A stretch of DNA of 64,000 nucleotides, from assembly GCA_037043235.1 (NCBI GenBank), contig JAWRVZ010000101.1, forward strand, positions 558,001 through 622,000. The letters are read 5' to 3'. The notes beneath the pieces are model-generated. The model searched no databases and had not been told where the DNA came from. It saw only the letters and a list, made by a program, of their open reading frames with translations. The translations under genes and the position numbers were made by a program. The DNA comes from Rhodeus uyekii (taxonomy: Eukaryota; Chordata; Actinopteri; Cypriniformes; Acheilognathidae). Positions 1 to 10,779 of this stretch are shown here, one piece after another (position 1 is the first letter of the stretch; every line of letters starts with the position of its first letter).

Positions 1-858
1 ATTTTGGCCCATACTGATAGTTATCAATGCATCTCATAGTTGATGGAGATTTGTGGGATACACATCCAGGACACGAAGCTCCCGTTCCACCACATCCCAA
101 AGATGCTCTATTGGGTTGAGATCTGGTGACTGTGGGGCCGTTTTAGTGCCGTGAACTCATTGTCATGTTCAAGAAACCAATTTGAAATGATTCGAGCTTT
201 GTGACATGGTGCATTATCCTGCTGGAAGCATCAGAGGATGGGCACATGGTGGTCAAAGGGATGGACATGGTCAAAAACAATGCTCAGGCAGGTCGTGGCA
301 TTTAAACAATGCCCAATTGGCACTAAGGGGCCTAAAGTGTGCCAAGAAAACATCCCCCACACCATTACACCACCACCACCAGCCTGCACAGTGGTAACAA
401 GGCATGATGGATCCATGTTCTCATTTTGTTTACACCAAATTCTGAGCTCATGCAAATTGTGCCTCTTTTTCCTGTTTGTAGTGGAGATGAGTGGTACCCG
501 GTGGGGTCTTCTGCAGTTGTAGCCCATCCGCCTCAAGGTTGTGTGTGTTGTGGCTTCACAAATGCTTTGCTGCAAACCTCAGTTGTAACGAGTGGTTATT
601 TCAGTCAAAGTTGCTCTTCTATCAGCTTGAATCAGTCGCCCATGACCTCTGACCTCTAGCATCAACAAGGCATTTTCTCCCACAGGACTGCCACGTACTG
701 GATGCTTTTCCCTTTTCACACCATTCTTTGTAAACCCTAGAAATGGTTGTGCGTGAAAATCCCAGTAAGTGAGCAGATTGTGAAACACTCAGACCGGCCC
801 GTCAGGCACCAACAACCAGGCCACGTTAAAAATTGCTTAAATCACCTTTCTTTCCCAT
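1..858 (-). pseudogene. Tc1-like transposase pseudogene (3' end outside window)
   Basis: The frame starts at the ATG complementary to 856-858 and is broken by frameshifts. Readable pieces include the N-terminal helix-turn-helix region (579-788), the central part with RRPHRVPLISTTNRKKR and AGGGGVMVWGMFSWHTLGP (231-575), the second catalytic aspartate in an FQQDNAPCH-like stretch (about 199-232) and the glutamate in SPDLNPIEHLW (about 90-125). Between RKKRH and KQNENMDPS the usual stretch with the first catalytic aspartate (W-S-D-E) is missing, so the product could not be an active transposase even without frameshifts. The class is clear; the exact subfamily is not. Confidence 0.85.
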
Positions 859-996
859 TCTGACATTCAGTTTGGAGTTTAGGAGATTGTCTTGACCCCT
901 AAATGCATTGAAGCACCTGCCATGTTGATTAGATTGATTAGAAAATTGCATTAATTAAATTAATTGCATTAATCCTAATAATCCTTTAGGTGAGTG
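1..996 (-). mobile_element. Tc1-like DNA transposon, truncated by the window edge
   Basis: The right end is a Tc1-type terminal repeat: read on the minus strand it starts CACTCACCTAAAGGATTATT and is followed on the plus strand by a TA (997-998), the expected Tc1 target. Transposase coding sequence runs leftward and continues past base 1, so the other terminal repeat is not in the window. The family is one I recognise as abundant in cyprinid genomes. The copy is decayed. Confidence 0.88.
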
Positions 997-1537
997 TACA
1001 ACATATTCATTTAATTCGTTCATATTCAGATAATTATGCAGAACCACATAGAGACACTCTCTGTCTCTCTTGTAGTCGTTCTAGGTATTAATATCATAGA
1101 AATTAACATTATTGACAACAACCTAACAATCCAACGCTATCATCCTATCTATAACCCCTCCTGTTCGAATCGCCTGCTCCAAGCAGGACTCAAACCCTGG
1201 TCCGCTGGTATGAGAGTCAGACTGTTACATATCATTGACTGCACCCTTAATTGTAACCTTATCACATTACATAATTTTAACTTGCATACTAAAACGCTAC
1301 TAAAAAATACTACAGTAGTAATGATTTGCATAACTGTAAAAAAATAATAATAATTTTGCGTTTTCTCAACGTAGGGCCAATAGTTGTACAAACTTTGTTT
1401 GAGTTATCTCAACTTTTTTTCCTTTTAAATAGTTGATTAAACTTTAAAAGCTGAATTTGTCATACAAAACATAAGTTGGATTTTTTACAGTGTACAACAT
1501 TTATTACGGATTAATAAAGCATTATGTGTTCCCTTTT
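997..1537. other. AT-rich interspersed-repeat sequence, no gene
   Basis: No coding sequence is supported. Near 1150-1215 the minus strand reads like the 3' half of a tRNA, with a box-B-like GGTTTGAGTCC, which may be a SINE remnant. Around 1370-1490 there is a repeat-like block ending GATTTTTTACAGTGT. The class is not certain. Confidence 0.4.
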
Positions 1538-1610
1538 GTCACTACCAAAACAATGATGTCACAACCGAAACCTCAAGACATGTTTCGGTCGTGACTGTTT
1601 TGGTAGTGAC
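1538..1610. repeat. 73-bp interrupted palindrome built from the GTCACTACCAAAACA motif
   Basis: The left arm GTCACTACCAAAACA (1538-1552) pairs perfectly with TGTTTTGGTAGTGAC (1596-1610). Inside it, GTCACAACCGAAAC (1558-1571) pairs with GTTTCGGTCGTGAC (1582-1595) with one mismatch. The only asymmetry is five extra bases (ATGAT) in the left arm. The outer word recurs nearby as TTTGGTAGTGA (about 1756) and TTTTGGTAGTGAC (about 1950). Confidence 0.8.
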
Positions 1611-2833
1611 AATTTTAGATAATTTTGAGCCTAGCTCGAAGATGCAAATCAGCACATGGTTAGCAATCACTGGTCAGAACAGTGGTACACATATAAAAAC
1701 TACATTTTATGGAATAACATCCCAAAAGGTTTTCTTAATAGCAGAAAAAATGTGTTTGGTAGTGATAGTCCTTAAAGTTACACATAGATTTTCAGACTTT
1801 AGAACACATTTTACCTCAAAATGATGGGATCAATCTACTCACCATATAGCATATGAGAGAGAGGGACACAGGAATATTTCCTGATCAAAAATGTAGGGCT
1901 GTGGTTAAAATCAGTCTCACCCAATGGACTAAAACATTCATACAAACATGTTTTGGTAGTGACATGAAAATACGGGACATGTTTTTTTACATAAAGATTC
2001 ATGATTTAAAAATAAAATAAAAAAATCTAAAAAAAATTAAACTTCATTTTTTAAAACAAAACAAAAAGGTGCGTTTAAAAACAAGAATGGAAAAAAATTC
2101 AAAAAATATTTAAATATCATTTTCACAAGTTGAAATATACATGTAAGTGTTTGGGACAGCCACCTCCTAATTGAAAGTACCCAATACATGATGCTATTAT
2201 AAATATAAAGCTTTTAAATATTTTAAATATTATTGTGCGTTTTAATAAATAATTTAAGGATCTTAGTAAATATCTAAGACTTGAATATTTAAATGCTTGT
2301 CAAATGTGTTTTTTGGATGGGGGACACCAAATTCTGTAGAATGGCCCGTATACAGGCCTTGAATATCTTGTTCAGTGTGCTTGATTAGGCTTGGGAGTGG
2401 GATATTGAACTGAGGTCCAGATTTGTAGAACCCTGATTTAATACTAGATGTATAGTGAGTATGCTAGCTTACTGCTGATAAATGACATTTCAGGAACCAA
2501 TCAGCTCACTCCAAGCGCCGATAACCAGGTGTCTTTGATATACGAGAATAAACCTCACTGGTTCAATTACATCAAGTTAATTTAATGTGTCTGGTTTATA
2601 AGGTTTGATCTAAACAAAAGCCTTCATTAAATCGGTTCATTATATAAAGAAATCATGTCTCTTCAAAAAGCTTTGGTGAAAAAGCTTGATTAATATGGAT
2701 TACATAAACATCTATGTATATTTAGATAATTTCCCATGAAAGATATAATCCAAGAAAGACAATAACACATAAAGACAATAAGCGACATTGTGAGGAAGAA
2801 GTGTAAATATACAGGGATAACGATGAACCAAAC
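1611..2833. other. AT-rich intergenic DNA, no gene
   Basis: Very A/T-rich sequence with no coherent reading frame. It contains two further copies of the TTTGGTAGTGA word from the preceding palindrome, which suggests one repeat unit spans roughly 1530-1990. Nothing else is recognised. Confidence 0.5.
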
Positions 2834-2835
2834 TA

Positions 2836-4361
2836 CAGGGAGTGCAGAATTATTAGGCAAGTTGTATTTTTGAGGATTAATTTTATTATTGAACAACAAC
2901 CTTGTTCTCACTGAACACAAAAAACTATATTTTTGTATCAATATTTTAAGTAGTTTTTAGTTTTAGCTATTTTAGGGGGATATCTGTGTGTGCAGGTGAC
3001 TATTACTGTGCATAATTATTCGGCAACTTAACAAAAAACAAATTTATACCCATTTCAATTATTTATTTTTACCAGTGAAACCAATATAACAGCTCAACAT
3101 TCACAAATATACATTTCTGACATTCAAAAACCAAACAAAAACAAATCAGTGACCAATATAGCCACCTTTCTTTGCAAGGACACTCAAAAGCCTGCCATCC
3201 ATGGATTCTGTCAGTGTTTTGATCTGTTCACCATCAACATTGCGTGCAGCAGCAACCACAGCCTCCCATACACTGTTCAGAGAGGTGTACTGTTTTCCCT
3301 CCTTGTAAATCGCACATTTGATGATGGACCACAGGTTCTCAATGGGGTTCAGATCAGGTGAACAAGGAGGCCATATCATTAGATTTTCTTCTTTTATACC
3401 CTTTCTTGCCAGCCACGCTGTGGAGTACTTGGACGCGTGTGATGGAGCATTGTCCTGCATGAAAATCATGTTTTTCTTGAAGGATGCAGACTTCTTCCTG
3501 TCCCACTGCTTGAAGAAGGTGTCTTCCAGAAACTGGCAGTAGGACTGGGAGTTGAGCTTGACTCCATCCTCAACCCGAAAAGGCCCCACAAGCTCATCTT
3601 TGATGATACCAGCCCAAACCAGTACTCCACCTCCACCTTGCTGGCGTCTGAGTCGGACTGGAGCTCTCTGCCCTTTACCAATCCAGCCACGGGCCCATCA
3701 AGACTCACTCTCATTTCATCAGTCCATAAAACCTTAGAAAAATCAGTCTTGAGATATTTCTTGGCCCAGTCTTGACGTTTCAGCTTGTGTGTCTTGTTCA
3801 GTGGTGGTCGACTTCCTGCCTTTCTTACCTTGGCCATGTCTCTGAGTATTGCACATCTTGTGCTTTTGGGCACTCCAGTGATGTTGCAGCTCTGAAATAT
3901 GGCCAAACTGGTGGCAAGTGGCATCTTGGCAGCTGCACGCTTGACTTTTCTCAGTTCACGGGCAGTTATTTTGCGCCTTGGTTTTTCCGCACGCTTCTTG
4001 CGACCCTGTTGACTATTTTGAATGAAACGCTTGATTGTTCGATGATCACGCTTCAGAAGCTTGGCTATTTTAAGACTGCTGCATCCCTCTGCAATATATC
4101 TCACTATTTTTGACTTTTCTGAGCCTGTCAAGTCCTTCTTTTGACCCATTTTGCCAAAGGAAAGGAAGTTGCCTAATAATTATGCACACCTGATATAGGG
4201 TGTTGATGTCATTAGACCACACCCCTTCTCATTACAGAGATCACCTAATATGCTTAATTGGTAGTAGGCTTTCCAGCCTATACAGCTTGGAGTAAGACAA
4301 CATGCATAACGAGGTTGATGTGGTCAAAATACTCATTTGCCTAATAATTCTGCACTCCCTG
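2836..4361 (-). mobile_element. Near-complete Tc1/mariner transposon of the DD37E type, with IR/DR ends
   Basis: A 1,526-bp element flanked by TA duplications (2834-2835 and 4362-4363). The two ends are perfect inverted copies over at least 25 bp, starting CAGGGAGTGCAGAATTATTA. A second, internal inverted pair (GTGCATAATTATT-CGGCAACTT at 3008-3029 and its complement at about 4167-4188) gives the two-repeats-per-end IR/DR arrangement known from Sleeping Beauty-type elements. One transposase gene lies on the minus strand. With intact ends, an intact target duplication and a single frameshift, the insertion is relatively young. Confidence 0.93.
3146..4149 (-). pseudogene. DD37E Tc1/mariner transposase with one frameshift
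   Basis: Cut-and-paste transposase. The N-terminal part (about residues 1-110) has paired helix-turn-helix domains with SEKSKIVRYIAEGCSSLKIA and a basic GRKKRAEKPRRK segment that looks like a nuclear localisation signal. The catalytic residues are D in WTDE, D in FMQDNAPSH and E in SPDLNPIENLW. I count 37 residues between the last two, hence DD37E rather than the usual DD34E. The reading frame changes once, near plus-strand 3670, where GQRAPVRLRRQQGGGGVLVW resumes in the next frame. The coding length of 1,004 nt fits a single-base deletion in a protein of about 334 residues. DD37E Tc1 relatives in fish and frogs have been called TRT; membership here is inferred only from spacing. Confidence 0.9.
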
Positions 4362-4450
4362 TATAGACAGAGTTGACAGAGAATTTCTACAGTGGGACAA
4401 TATTGTATAACAAGAGGTGTGCATTTAAGAGACAAAGAAAATAGGAGGCA

Positions 4451-4482
4451 TTCGATCATGAGTCTTGTGACTCATGATCGAA
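4451..4482. repeat. Perfect inverted repeat (hairpin)
   Basis: TTCGATCATGAGTC (4451-4464) pairs perfectly with GACTCATGATCGAA (4469-4482) around a 4-nt loop. No coding frame spans it, and no function is known. Confidence 0.75.
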
Positions 4483-4682
4483 CTTTAGTTCACTGCGCAT
4501 GCGTTGAGTTTGCTTTGCACTTCACTCTCACAGCGCAGCACTCTCTGAAGTGAAAGCACATATCGTTCTTACACTTCTCAACGAGCAGCGAGTGCTGTCG
4601 TAGGTCCCACATCCCAAAGCCTCACCCGCTTCTAAATAAAGCCCGCCTTCTCTGATTTGATTGGTTTTCTCAAATATTTTGA

Positions 4683-4715
4683 CATTGGTCGGTAACGAGT
4701 GGTTGCCGACCAATG
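4683..4715. repeat. Inverted repeat carrying ATTGG/CCAAT boxes
   Basis: CATTGGTCGGTAAC (4683-4696) pairs with GTTGCCGACCAATG (4702-4715), 13 of 14 positions. Each arm contains a CCAAT-type core, so a symmetrical NF-Y-like site is possible. No transcript is assigned here. Confidence 0.6.
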
Positions 4716-4732
4716 AGTATGAGGCTTAGATG

Positions 4733-4759
4733 AACACACACACACACACACACACACAC
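4733..4759. repeat. (AC)n microsatellite
   Basis: About 13 uninterrupted AC units follow the preceding inverted repeat. An ordinary fish dinucleotide repeat, likely length-polymorphic. Confidence 0.95.
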
Positions 4760-6965
4760 CTGCTTCTGTTCTGACGCGCGCTCTGCTCAGCGCAGCTGCG
4801 GATTGAAGAACCAAGGTTGTTAAAAGACAGGGTGAAGCCGAATTTGTTGATAAAGCACATTAGACAGGCAGAACGTAAGAAAGTATCAATCTAGTACAGC
4901 GTGATGACCTCACGAATATGGTATGACTGTTTACTGTGAGCGAAATTGTGTTTGCAATGTTGGAGAATATGATTAAAGGTTTGTATGGAGAATGGAAGGT
5001 GTTTTTATTGTATTCTGGTAAATCTCTGCTGTTAGTTGCTGCACATATGCCTTTTGTTGCTAGCAAACATATACAGTGTGTGTACATTTTTATAGCATGC
5101 CGATCGCTTCATCAAACAAATCGCCATATATGGTGTAGGTTATCTCACTAAACGGTTATCTCAACGCATTTTCCAACCCCCGAGGCCGTTGAGATAACCA
5201 AACTCCGTTGTACATACATTTTGGCCAACAGGCCTTGACCGCTATAAACAAATCTTTGACTTAAGGAACTTTAAATGACCCTTGTGGTTGGAATGAGGGG
5301 CTTGTCTTTGTTGTCAAATGTATTTGTTCATTTCAACCTACGTGGTAATAAGACACATTCACAATAATTAAACAAAATAGGTTTGAAAATATATAAATAA
5401 ATAGGTTAAATAAATAACAAAAACCGAGAGCTCAAGTTCTTCATCATGGACAGCATGACGAATACATTTACCTTCTTCTAAATATGCTTTGTTTGTCTCG
5501 CTAAAGGAGATGGGGTGGATTAGAGGGGATGGTGAAACTAGCCAGACCATGTCTCTGAATACATGACCCACTTCTTTGAACTGACATCTCATGTGGAGAA
5601 GGCAATCAGACAGTGCTGCTGAGCGTCTGATGGTTTGATGGGAATAAACCACTGGATCATCTGCTAGTTTCAGCTAGGGCTGCTTGATTAATTGAAATTA
5701 AAATGAAATCAGAGTGCTAGACTCTTGCACTGTCAATACAAGATTTAGACCAAAATTAAATAAATGTTGTGATGTTATTTCCATGAAGAGCTGCATACAT
5801 TTATCAAGGTCAAGGTCAATGCAAGAGTAAAGCACTCTCCTCCAGCACATCCCAAACACATTGACTGAGTTTAAGCTCTGGACGTGATAATAAATAATGA
5901 TAGTGCTTTGATTAACTTGTTTGGACTTGCATGTTTTCAGAGTCGATGAACAGCTGTGAAAAATACATATGTCTATAATTAAATGTTATTATTACTAGCT
6001 ATCCAAAAACAGTGGCGTAAACTAACTTCAGGAATAATAGGCAGCAACAGGTGAGAACAGGTCGCCTAGGATTGTGTTTTCATTTAACTTTAAACAAAAG
6101 GTATTGTTGAGTAGATAGATTTGGGGAGATCACCACATGCCCTATCTAAACTACTTTTACTGGAGGTTTAAGTCTGCCTAACTAAAGAATATCACGAGAT
6201 GGCCTGGAAACACAGATATATGAAGTGTAGAATAGTGTGGAATATTTACTTCAAAGGTTCCTCTGATGTTTGGTTAGACTCGGGTCAGAAAGCGTCCTTG
6301 AAAATGTCTTGTTTTGTTTTCCCACGCAAGCTCTTAACATCAGAGCAATGATACGAACATAAAATCACAAAACGTAACGTGTGCCTTTAATCTGCAAGAC
6401 AACCATGTTTGATCTCACAGACTGCGGCTTCAGCTTCAATCAAACCCAGTGAAGAAAGCTTCTCTATCACTCGCAGCACTCAGATGTGCACACACACTCG
6501 AATAAGTGTAGGCCTATGCCGGCAAAACTAAGTGTTTGTCCTCATTCGCTACTGTGCTTTTCACAGCTGGTTTATGTGTAGTGATCATGGTTCAGTGGAG
6601 CAATGTCACACTTTGTTGTCTTGAAATTAAATGTGCTGTGTTTTTTCTCTTAGTACCAGTCTGATGATGTCTTTATTTATTGATAGTTTAAGTATTGACT
6701 TTTCAGTTCATTTATCGGTTACAATGTTGCTTTTGCAACATTTCTTAATTGATTTACAAATTTCTCAAAACATTATCACATTAGTTTCACATTTGGACCT
6801 CCATACAGATACAGCAAGCAAATAAAAAGGCATCTGAATTTAAGAGACCAGAGAACAGCCACAAAATGACAGTAAAACAACCAAATGTTTTAGCGGAGTA
6901 ACAGCAAGTAGTGTGTAAAAAATAGAAGAGATTTACCTTGTCATCTCACAACTTGAGTAGGTTAT
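4760..6965. other. Intergenic DNA with one small inverted repeat, no gene
   Basis: No gene is supported; the reading frames here (up to 94 codons) lack recognisable domains. GGTTATCTCAACG (5154-5166) pairs perfectly with CGTTGAGATAACC (5187-5199), a 13-bp inverted repeat with a 20-nt spacer. The phrase GTTATCTCA also occurs just upstream, near 5138. The rest is A/T-rich and unassigned. Confidence 0.55.
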
Positions 6966-7493
6966 TGTCAAGGTTCTGCCACATTTGGTCTAGTCATTTC
7001 TTGGTTTTGTGGCAGAGCTCTGACACTACCTTTATGTCTCAAGTTGTGTGTGTGTATGCGCGGCTTTGAGTCGTGTGCGCGCTTGTCTGTGTGACGTCTT
7101 TTGTGCGAGTTATGACGTACGGTCCCGAAACCATGTCGTCTTTGTTTAATGTGAACATGCAGTGATGTGCGTCCGCATCGGCTGCGTGTTCATGTCTTGT
7201 CTGTTACCCCGCCCGTCTTGTTTCATTGTCATTAGTTTGATTTTTCTCCCAGCTGTGTGTATTTAGTCTCCTCATGTTTGCTGTCCTTTGTCGCGTCATT
7301 GTCGTTATTTGGTATGTTGTTTCTGCCGTGTTCTAGTCCAGTCAAGTCAAGTTTTGTCTTGTTCAAGTTCAAGTTCAGTCAGTCTAGTCTTGTTTTCCCC
7401 CTCGGGGCAGTTTTGTTTGAGTTTTTGTTTTATTTTTGTAATAAAGAGCCTTTTTCCCTGCACCACTGAGTCCTCGGCTCCTCATACCTGACA
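6966..7493 (+). mobile_element. Solo LTR with GTTAT target-site duplication
   Basis: Starts TGTCAAGGTTCTGCC, ends ACCTGACA, and is flanked on both sides by GTTAT (6961-6965 and 7494-7498), the 5-bp duplication expected of an LTR retrotransposon. An AATAAAGAGCC polyadenylation-type signal lies near 7439. No internal region is attached, so this is a solo LTR left by LTR-LTR recombination. Related LTRs occur at 10363, 44097 and 54487. Confidence 0.85.
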
Positions 7494-8402
7494 GTTATTT
7501 GCTGAAAATGTTGGCCTCTGCTGCAGCTCTAAAATGCCTTGTGTCCATGTACATGTATAATGTGCAGCACTAGAGTTTGTGTTGTCTTAAGTATTTAACC
7601 AGAGATTTAATTTATTTATACCATTACGTAATGCATAAAAAACCTTTGAAGTAAAAAAATATATAAATAGGCAAATAATTGTGTAGAATAGAACTATGTC
7701 TGACGCTCCACACACAGAGTTTGTTCAGATACGGCTGCATTTACCAGAAGCATAAGTAGATGATTAGAAAGCATTAGCACCATCCTTTCCGATGGTAATG
7801 AGGAGCTATTTCACAAAAAACAAATGGAAAGTCACTATCACTGGCAGTCCGTTACAAAAGTGAACTATGGTTTAATACAGGACCCATTGTCCGAGTACTA
7901 GTACTAAGCTACTGAAAGAGACACTTCCAGAAGTTATAGATACTCTTCTTGATGTGATTAATTCATTTTTGAAATTAGAAAACAAACCACAAACTTTTAA
8001 GCTGGCTATAATTAAACCACCTACTTAGTTACTTAGTCTTGACGAATTAGTTAATTAAAAGGCTGTTCTCGAATCTGTCTATTCTGTCAAAGATACTAGA
8101 AAAGGCAAAAGAAATTGTCATCTGCGGATCATTGCTTGTCCCGTTGGGAGATATCATTTGGAAGCATGGTGTTAGTTTTCCATCTTAAAAAACATTTCTA
8201 ATTATGACAAATGTTCTCAATGAAAACTCAGCAGAGACCACAAGAATCAGACAGGTCTTCTGCACAGACGATCACCAACCCATCTTCAAGGAACGGGATG
8301 ATTATTTTATTATTTGCTACTGATCCCGATCGGAATCCTGACTTGTGATGCAGTCTGAATCATAATGACACCATGTTCATTTGTTGGCCACAGGAAATGT
8401 CT
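7494..8402. other. Intergenic DNA, no feature recognised
   Basis: A/T-rich sequence with no supported coding frame and no obvious repeat ends. Confidence 0.5.
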
Positions 8403-8510
8403 CAGGTTACGTATGTAACCATAGTTCCCTGAGAGGGAACGGGAAGCTGCGTCGAATGCTTTGGGAAAAGCGTTCGACGCAGCATGAGTTCCCTTGAAAG
8501 GGAACTGTGG
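8403..8510. repeat. DIRS-type terminal repeat fragment folding into a long hairpin
   Basis: Starts AGGTTACGTATGTAACC, a palindrome also seen at the right end of the DIRS element near 20950. It has the paired GTTCCCTGAGAGGGAAC and GTTCCCTTGAAAGGGAAC blocks. Within it GCTGCGTCGAATGCTTT (8450-8466) pairs with AAAGCGTTCGACGCAGC (8471-8487) with one mismatch. No coding part is attached. Confidence 0.65.
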
Positions 8511-8511
8511 G

Positions 8512-8700
8512 ATTGAGCCTGGTTTCTCCCAGATTTTTTTTTCCCATTCTGTCTCTGATGGAGTTTGGGTTCATTGCCACTGTCGACACCGGCTTGTTTA
8601 GTCGGGAACACTTAATATTCACTTTCCTGTTTATCACTGTAAAAGCTGCTTTGACACTGTAGTGTAGAAAGTGCTACATAAATAAAGGTGACTTTAGTTT
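8512..8700 (+). repeat. L2-type LINE 3' UTR tail fragment
   Basis: Matches the 3' part of the LINE copy at 37110-37391: GAGCCTGGTTTCTCCCA, then a pyrimidine-rich stretch, then a tail reading AAAGCTGCTTTGACAC and ATAAATAAAGGTGACTTTAG. It directly abuts the DIRS hairpin. It has no coding capacity and is a 5'-truncated insertion. Confidence 0.75.
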
Positions 8701-9839
8701 TATTAATAATAATAATAATATGCACACTTTACAAAGTTGCTGCTCCAGTGAGATACTATGGATAAAGGTACAAGCCAATATCTATTAAAGGTAAAGAATC
8801 TAACTCGTAAAAGAACAATTTTTATCACAGTATAAATTAAAACCTACTGCTTATCAAATCTAAATCATTTGTTCATCAAAAAGGATCAGTTGAGTTTGGA
8901 AGTATTGGTATTGTTACTGATATTGATAATACTGGCAAAAAATATCTGTATGGAATGGAAAAGCAGCATCACCCTTCCCTCAAGGGCGCTGCACCCTAGA
9001 CATCGCTTCAGTACAGCTTCTGAAAAACTGCTCCGTTGAGACTGGATTTTAAAAAGGTCATTGGATGCGTGGGGATCCCCCACCACTGCACATTTTGCCT
9101 CCCTCATCTAACACACTGATTCAGCTCATCAGCTCATTAGTAGAGATTGCAACTAGAAATTGCCAGACTTGAATTGGGTGTGTAATGAGGCAGACATCCA
9201 AAATGTGCAGCGGTGGGTTTGAGAAGCACTTATCTGTGTGATCGTGCACATGTGGATCAGAGGAATCCTGCTCAAAGGCAGCTGTGGCAAACAGTTCCAC
9301 CCTTTCTTATAAAGATTCCCATTTCAATCAAATGTTATTCCTTTGAACTCCATAGTTCTTACACAAATATTAAGCTGCGCGGCTGTTTTCAACATTGATG
9401 CATGAGAAACAAAATAAATCGGTATGACAAACTTCAGGGAAAAACCTCATGGTTTCCCAAAATCCTCTAATATGTGTTGTTTAAAAGTGTCTGGGTAAAA
9501 AACAACTTTTTTTCATTTAACACTAAATACGTCTATATTTTTAAGCAGTATAAAACATATTTGGATTAGAAGCAAACATGTATTTCAGGTTGAATAATTA
9601 AAGTGATAAAAATAGATTATTCTTAATTAAATGAAAATAACATGCACAATAATCAACAATAATCAGAACACCAATAATAGAATTATTTTCTGTATTAAAA
9701 ATCCCTTCTAAGCAAAAAAAAAATGAGCCAGTTAATTAGCATACACCTGCTCCCATTCAACACATTTCTCTTTCAGTCAAAGTTAAAATGCGGAATATGT
9801 GAGCATGTTTAAGTTAGGAATGACACTCTATGAGGGTGC
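8701..9839. other. Intergenic DNA, no gene
   Basis: A short (TAA)n run lies at about 8705-8722. The remainder is A/T-rich and unassigned, with only short reading frames lacking recognisable motifs. Confidence 0.5.
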
Positions 9840-10290
9840 AATGGTGGCTAGAATGAAGAGAAATTGTCTTGCGATGTTGCCGAGGAGAGGTATTTCTTGA
9901 ACAGGAACCTTCCACTAAGAATCAGAGGATAGCCTGCGAAAAATGTGTCTATCAGGGTCTTAAATATGTTGCAGATCCATCATTTTCTTTTTCATTGGTT
10001 TTGTTCGGGGACCATCTTCCTCCTTTTCATCCAACATGCCAGTGATGTGCTCCATGACATGCTTCATACGGGATAGGGTGGTCTTTGTTTCAGAGACCAG
10101 TAGATCTGTGTAATTTAGAGGCCCCAGAAGTTTGAAGATCATCTCCAAAAAACACCTCTCCATCTTTTGGCATTAGTTGCCATGATCATCTGCTCCCAGC
10201 ACTGCGCAACAAGCCTGATGCTGTTCCAGAAATCTTGCAATCATTTTGAAAGTGGACCAGTACGTGATGAATCAGTGTTTTTTAAGGAAG
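9840..10290 (-). pseudogene. Probable hAT (ZBED-like) transposase fragment
   Basis: The minus strand reads, across frame changes, MIARFLEQHQACCAVLG, then LGPLNYTDLLVSETKTTLSR, and later FKTLIDTFFAGYPL. The first two resemble the RFLEQ...CAALL and L.PL...T.L.SEE..PTLS regions of hAT-superfamily transposases of the ZBED type. That is remembered family pattern, not an alignment. No terminal repeats or 8-bp duplication were found. An LTR (10363) lies just to the right. It could instead derive from another decayed gene. Confidence 0.4.
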
Positions 10291-10362
10291 GCTCAGGATT
10301 GCCTGATTTTTCTTCAATCATCTCTCTATTTTTTCCAGCTGTGACAGAATCCATGTACAAGA

Positions 10363-10590
10363 TGTCAGGGTTCTGCCACATTCAGTCTAGTCATTTCTTG
10401 GTGTTGTGGCAGAGCTCTGACACTACCGTAATGTCTCGTGTGTTTTGTGTCTGCGCACGGCTTCGAGAGTCTCGAGTCGCACACTCTCTTGTCTGTGATC
10501 GCTTTTGTGTCGGGGTTCGGACATTCAAGACCCATGTGTTCGTCCTTGTCGTGAGTCGACTGGTTGCTCGTTCTCGTGCACTCTGTTATG
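10363..10590 (+). repeat. LTR fragment (5' part)
   Basis: Starts TGTCAGGGTTCTGCCAC and follows the solo LTR at 6966 closely through CATTTCTTGGTGTTGTGGCA and the CTCTGACACTACC stretch. Similarity fades after about 10585, before the polyadenylation signal and TGACA end, so the 3' part is lost. No target duplication can be defined. Confidence 0.75.
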
Positions 10591-10779
10591 TACTCTTGCA
10601 CCGACAATCTTTGATGAGACATTAAACAGCTCATACCGCAGGAATGTTAAAACAATGTGGTTGTTTTTTGTGGTTGTATACCTTGAAGCCGGTAACCTTG
10701 AATTCTTTCTTCAAATATAAAATAGAGTACAAAAATAATGCAAGTATAAATAAAGAGGCTTCTTCATCAGCTTTGCTGC

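Noticed and set aside
1150..1225. A functional tRNA gene on the minus strand
   Set aside because: Only a box-B-like half is visible, with no acceptor stem or box A; more likely a SINE relic.
7257..7491. Two hydrophobic plus-strand frames of 67-70 codons
   Set aside because: Both lie wholly inside the solo LTR at 6966-7493 and reflect its T-rich composition.
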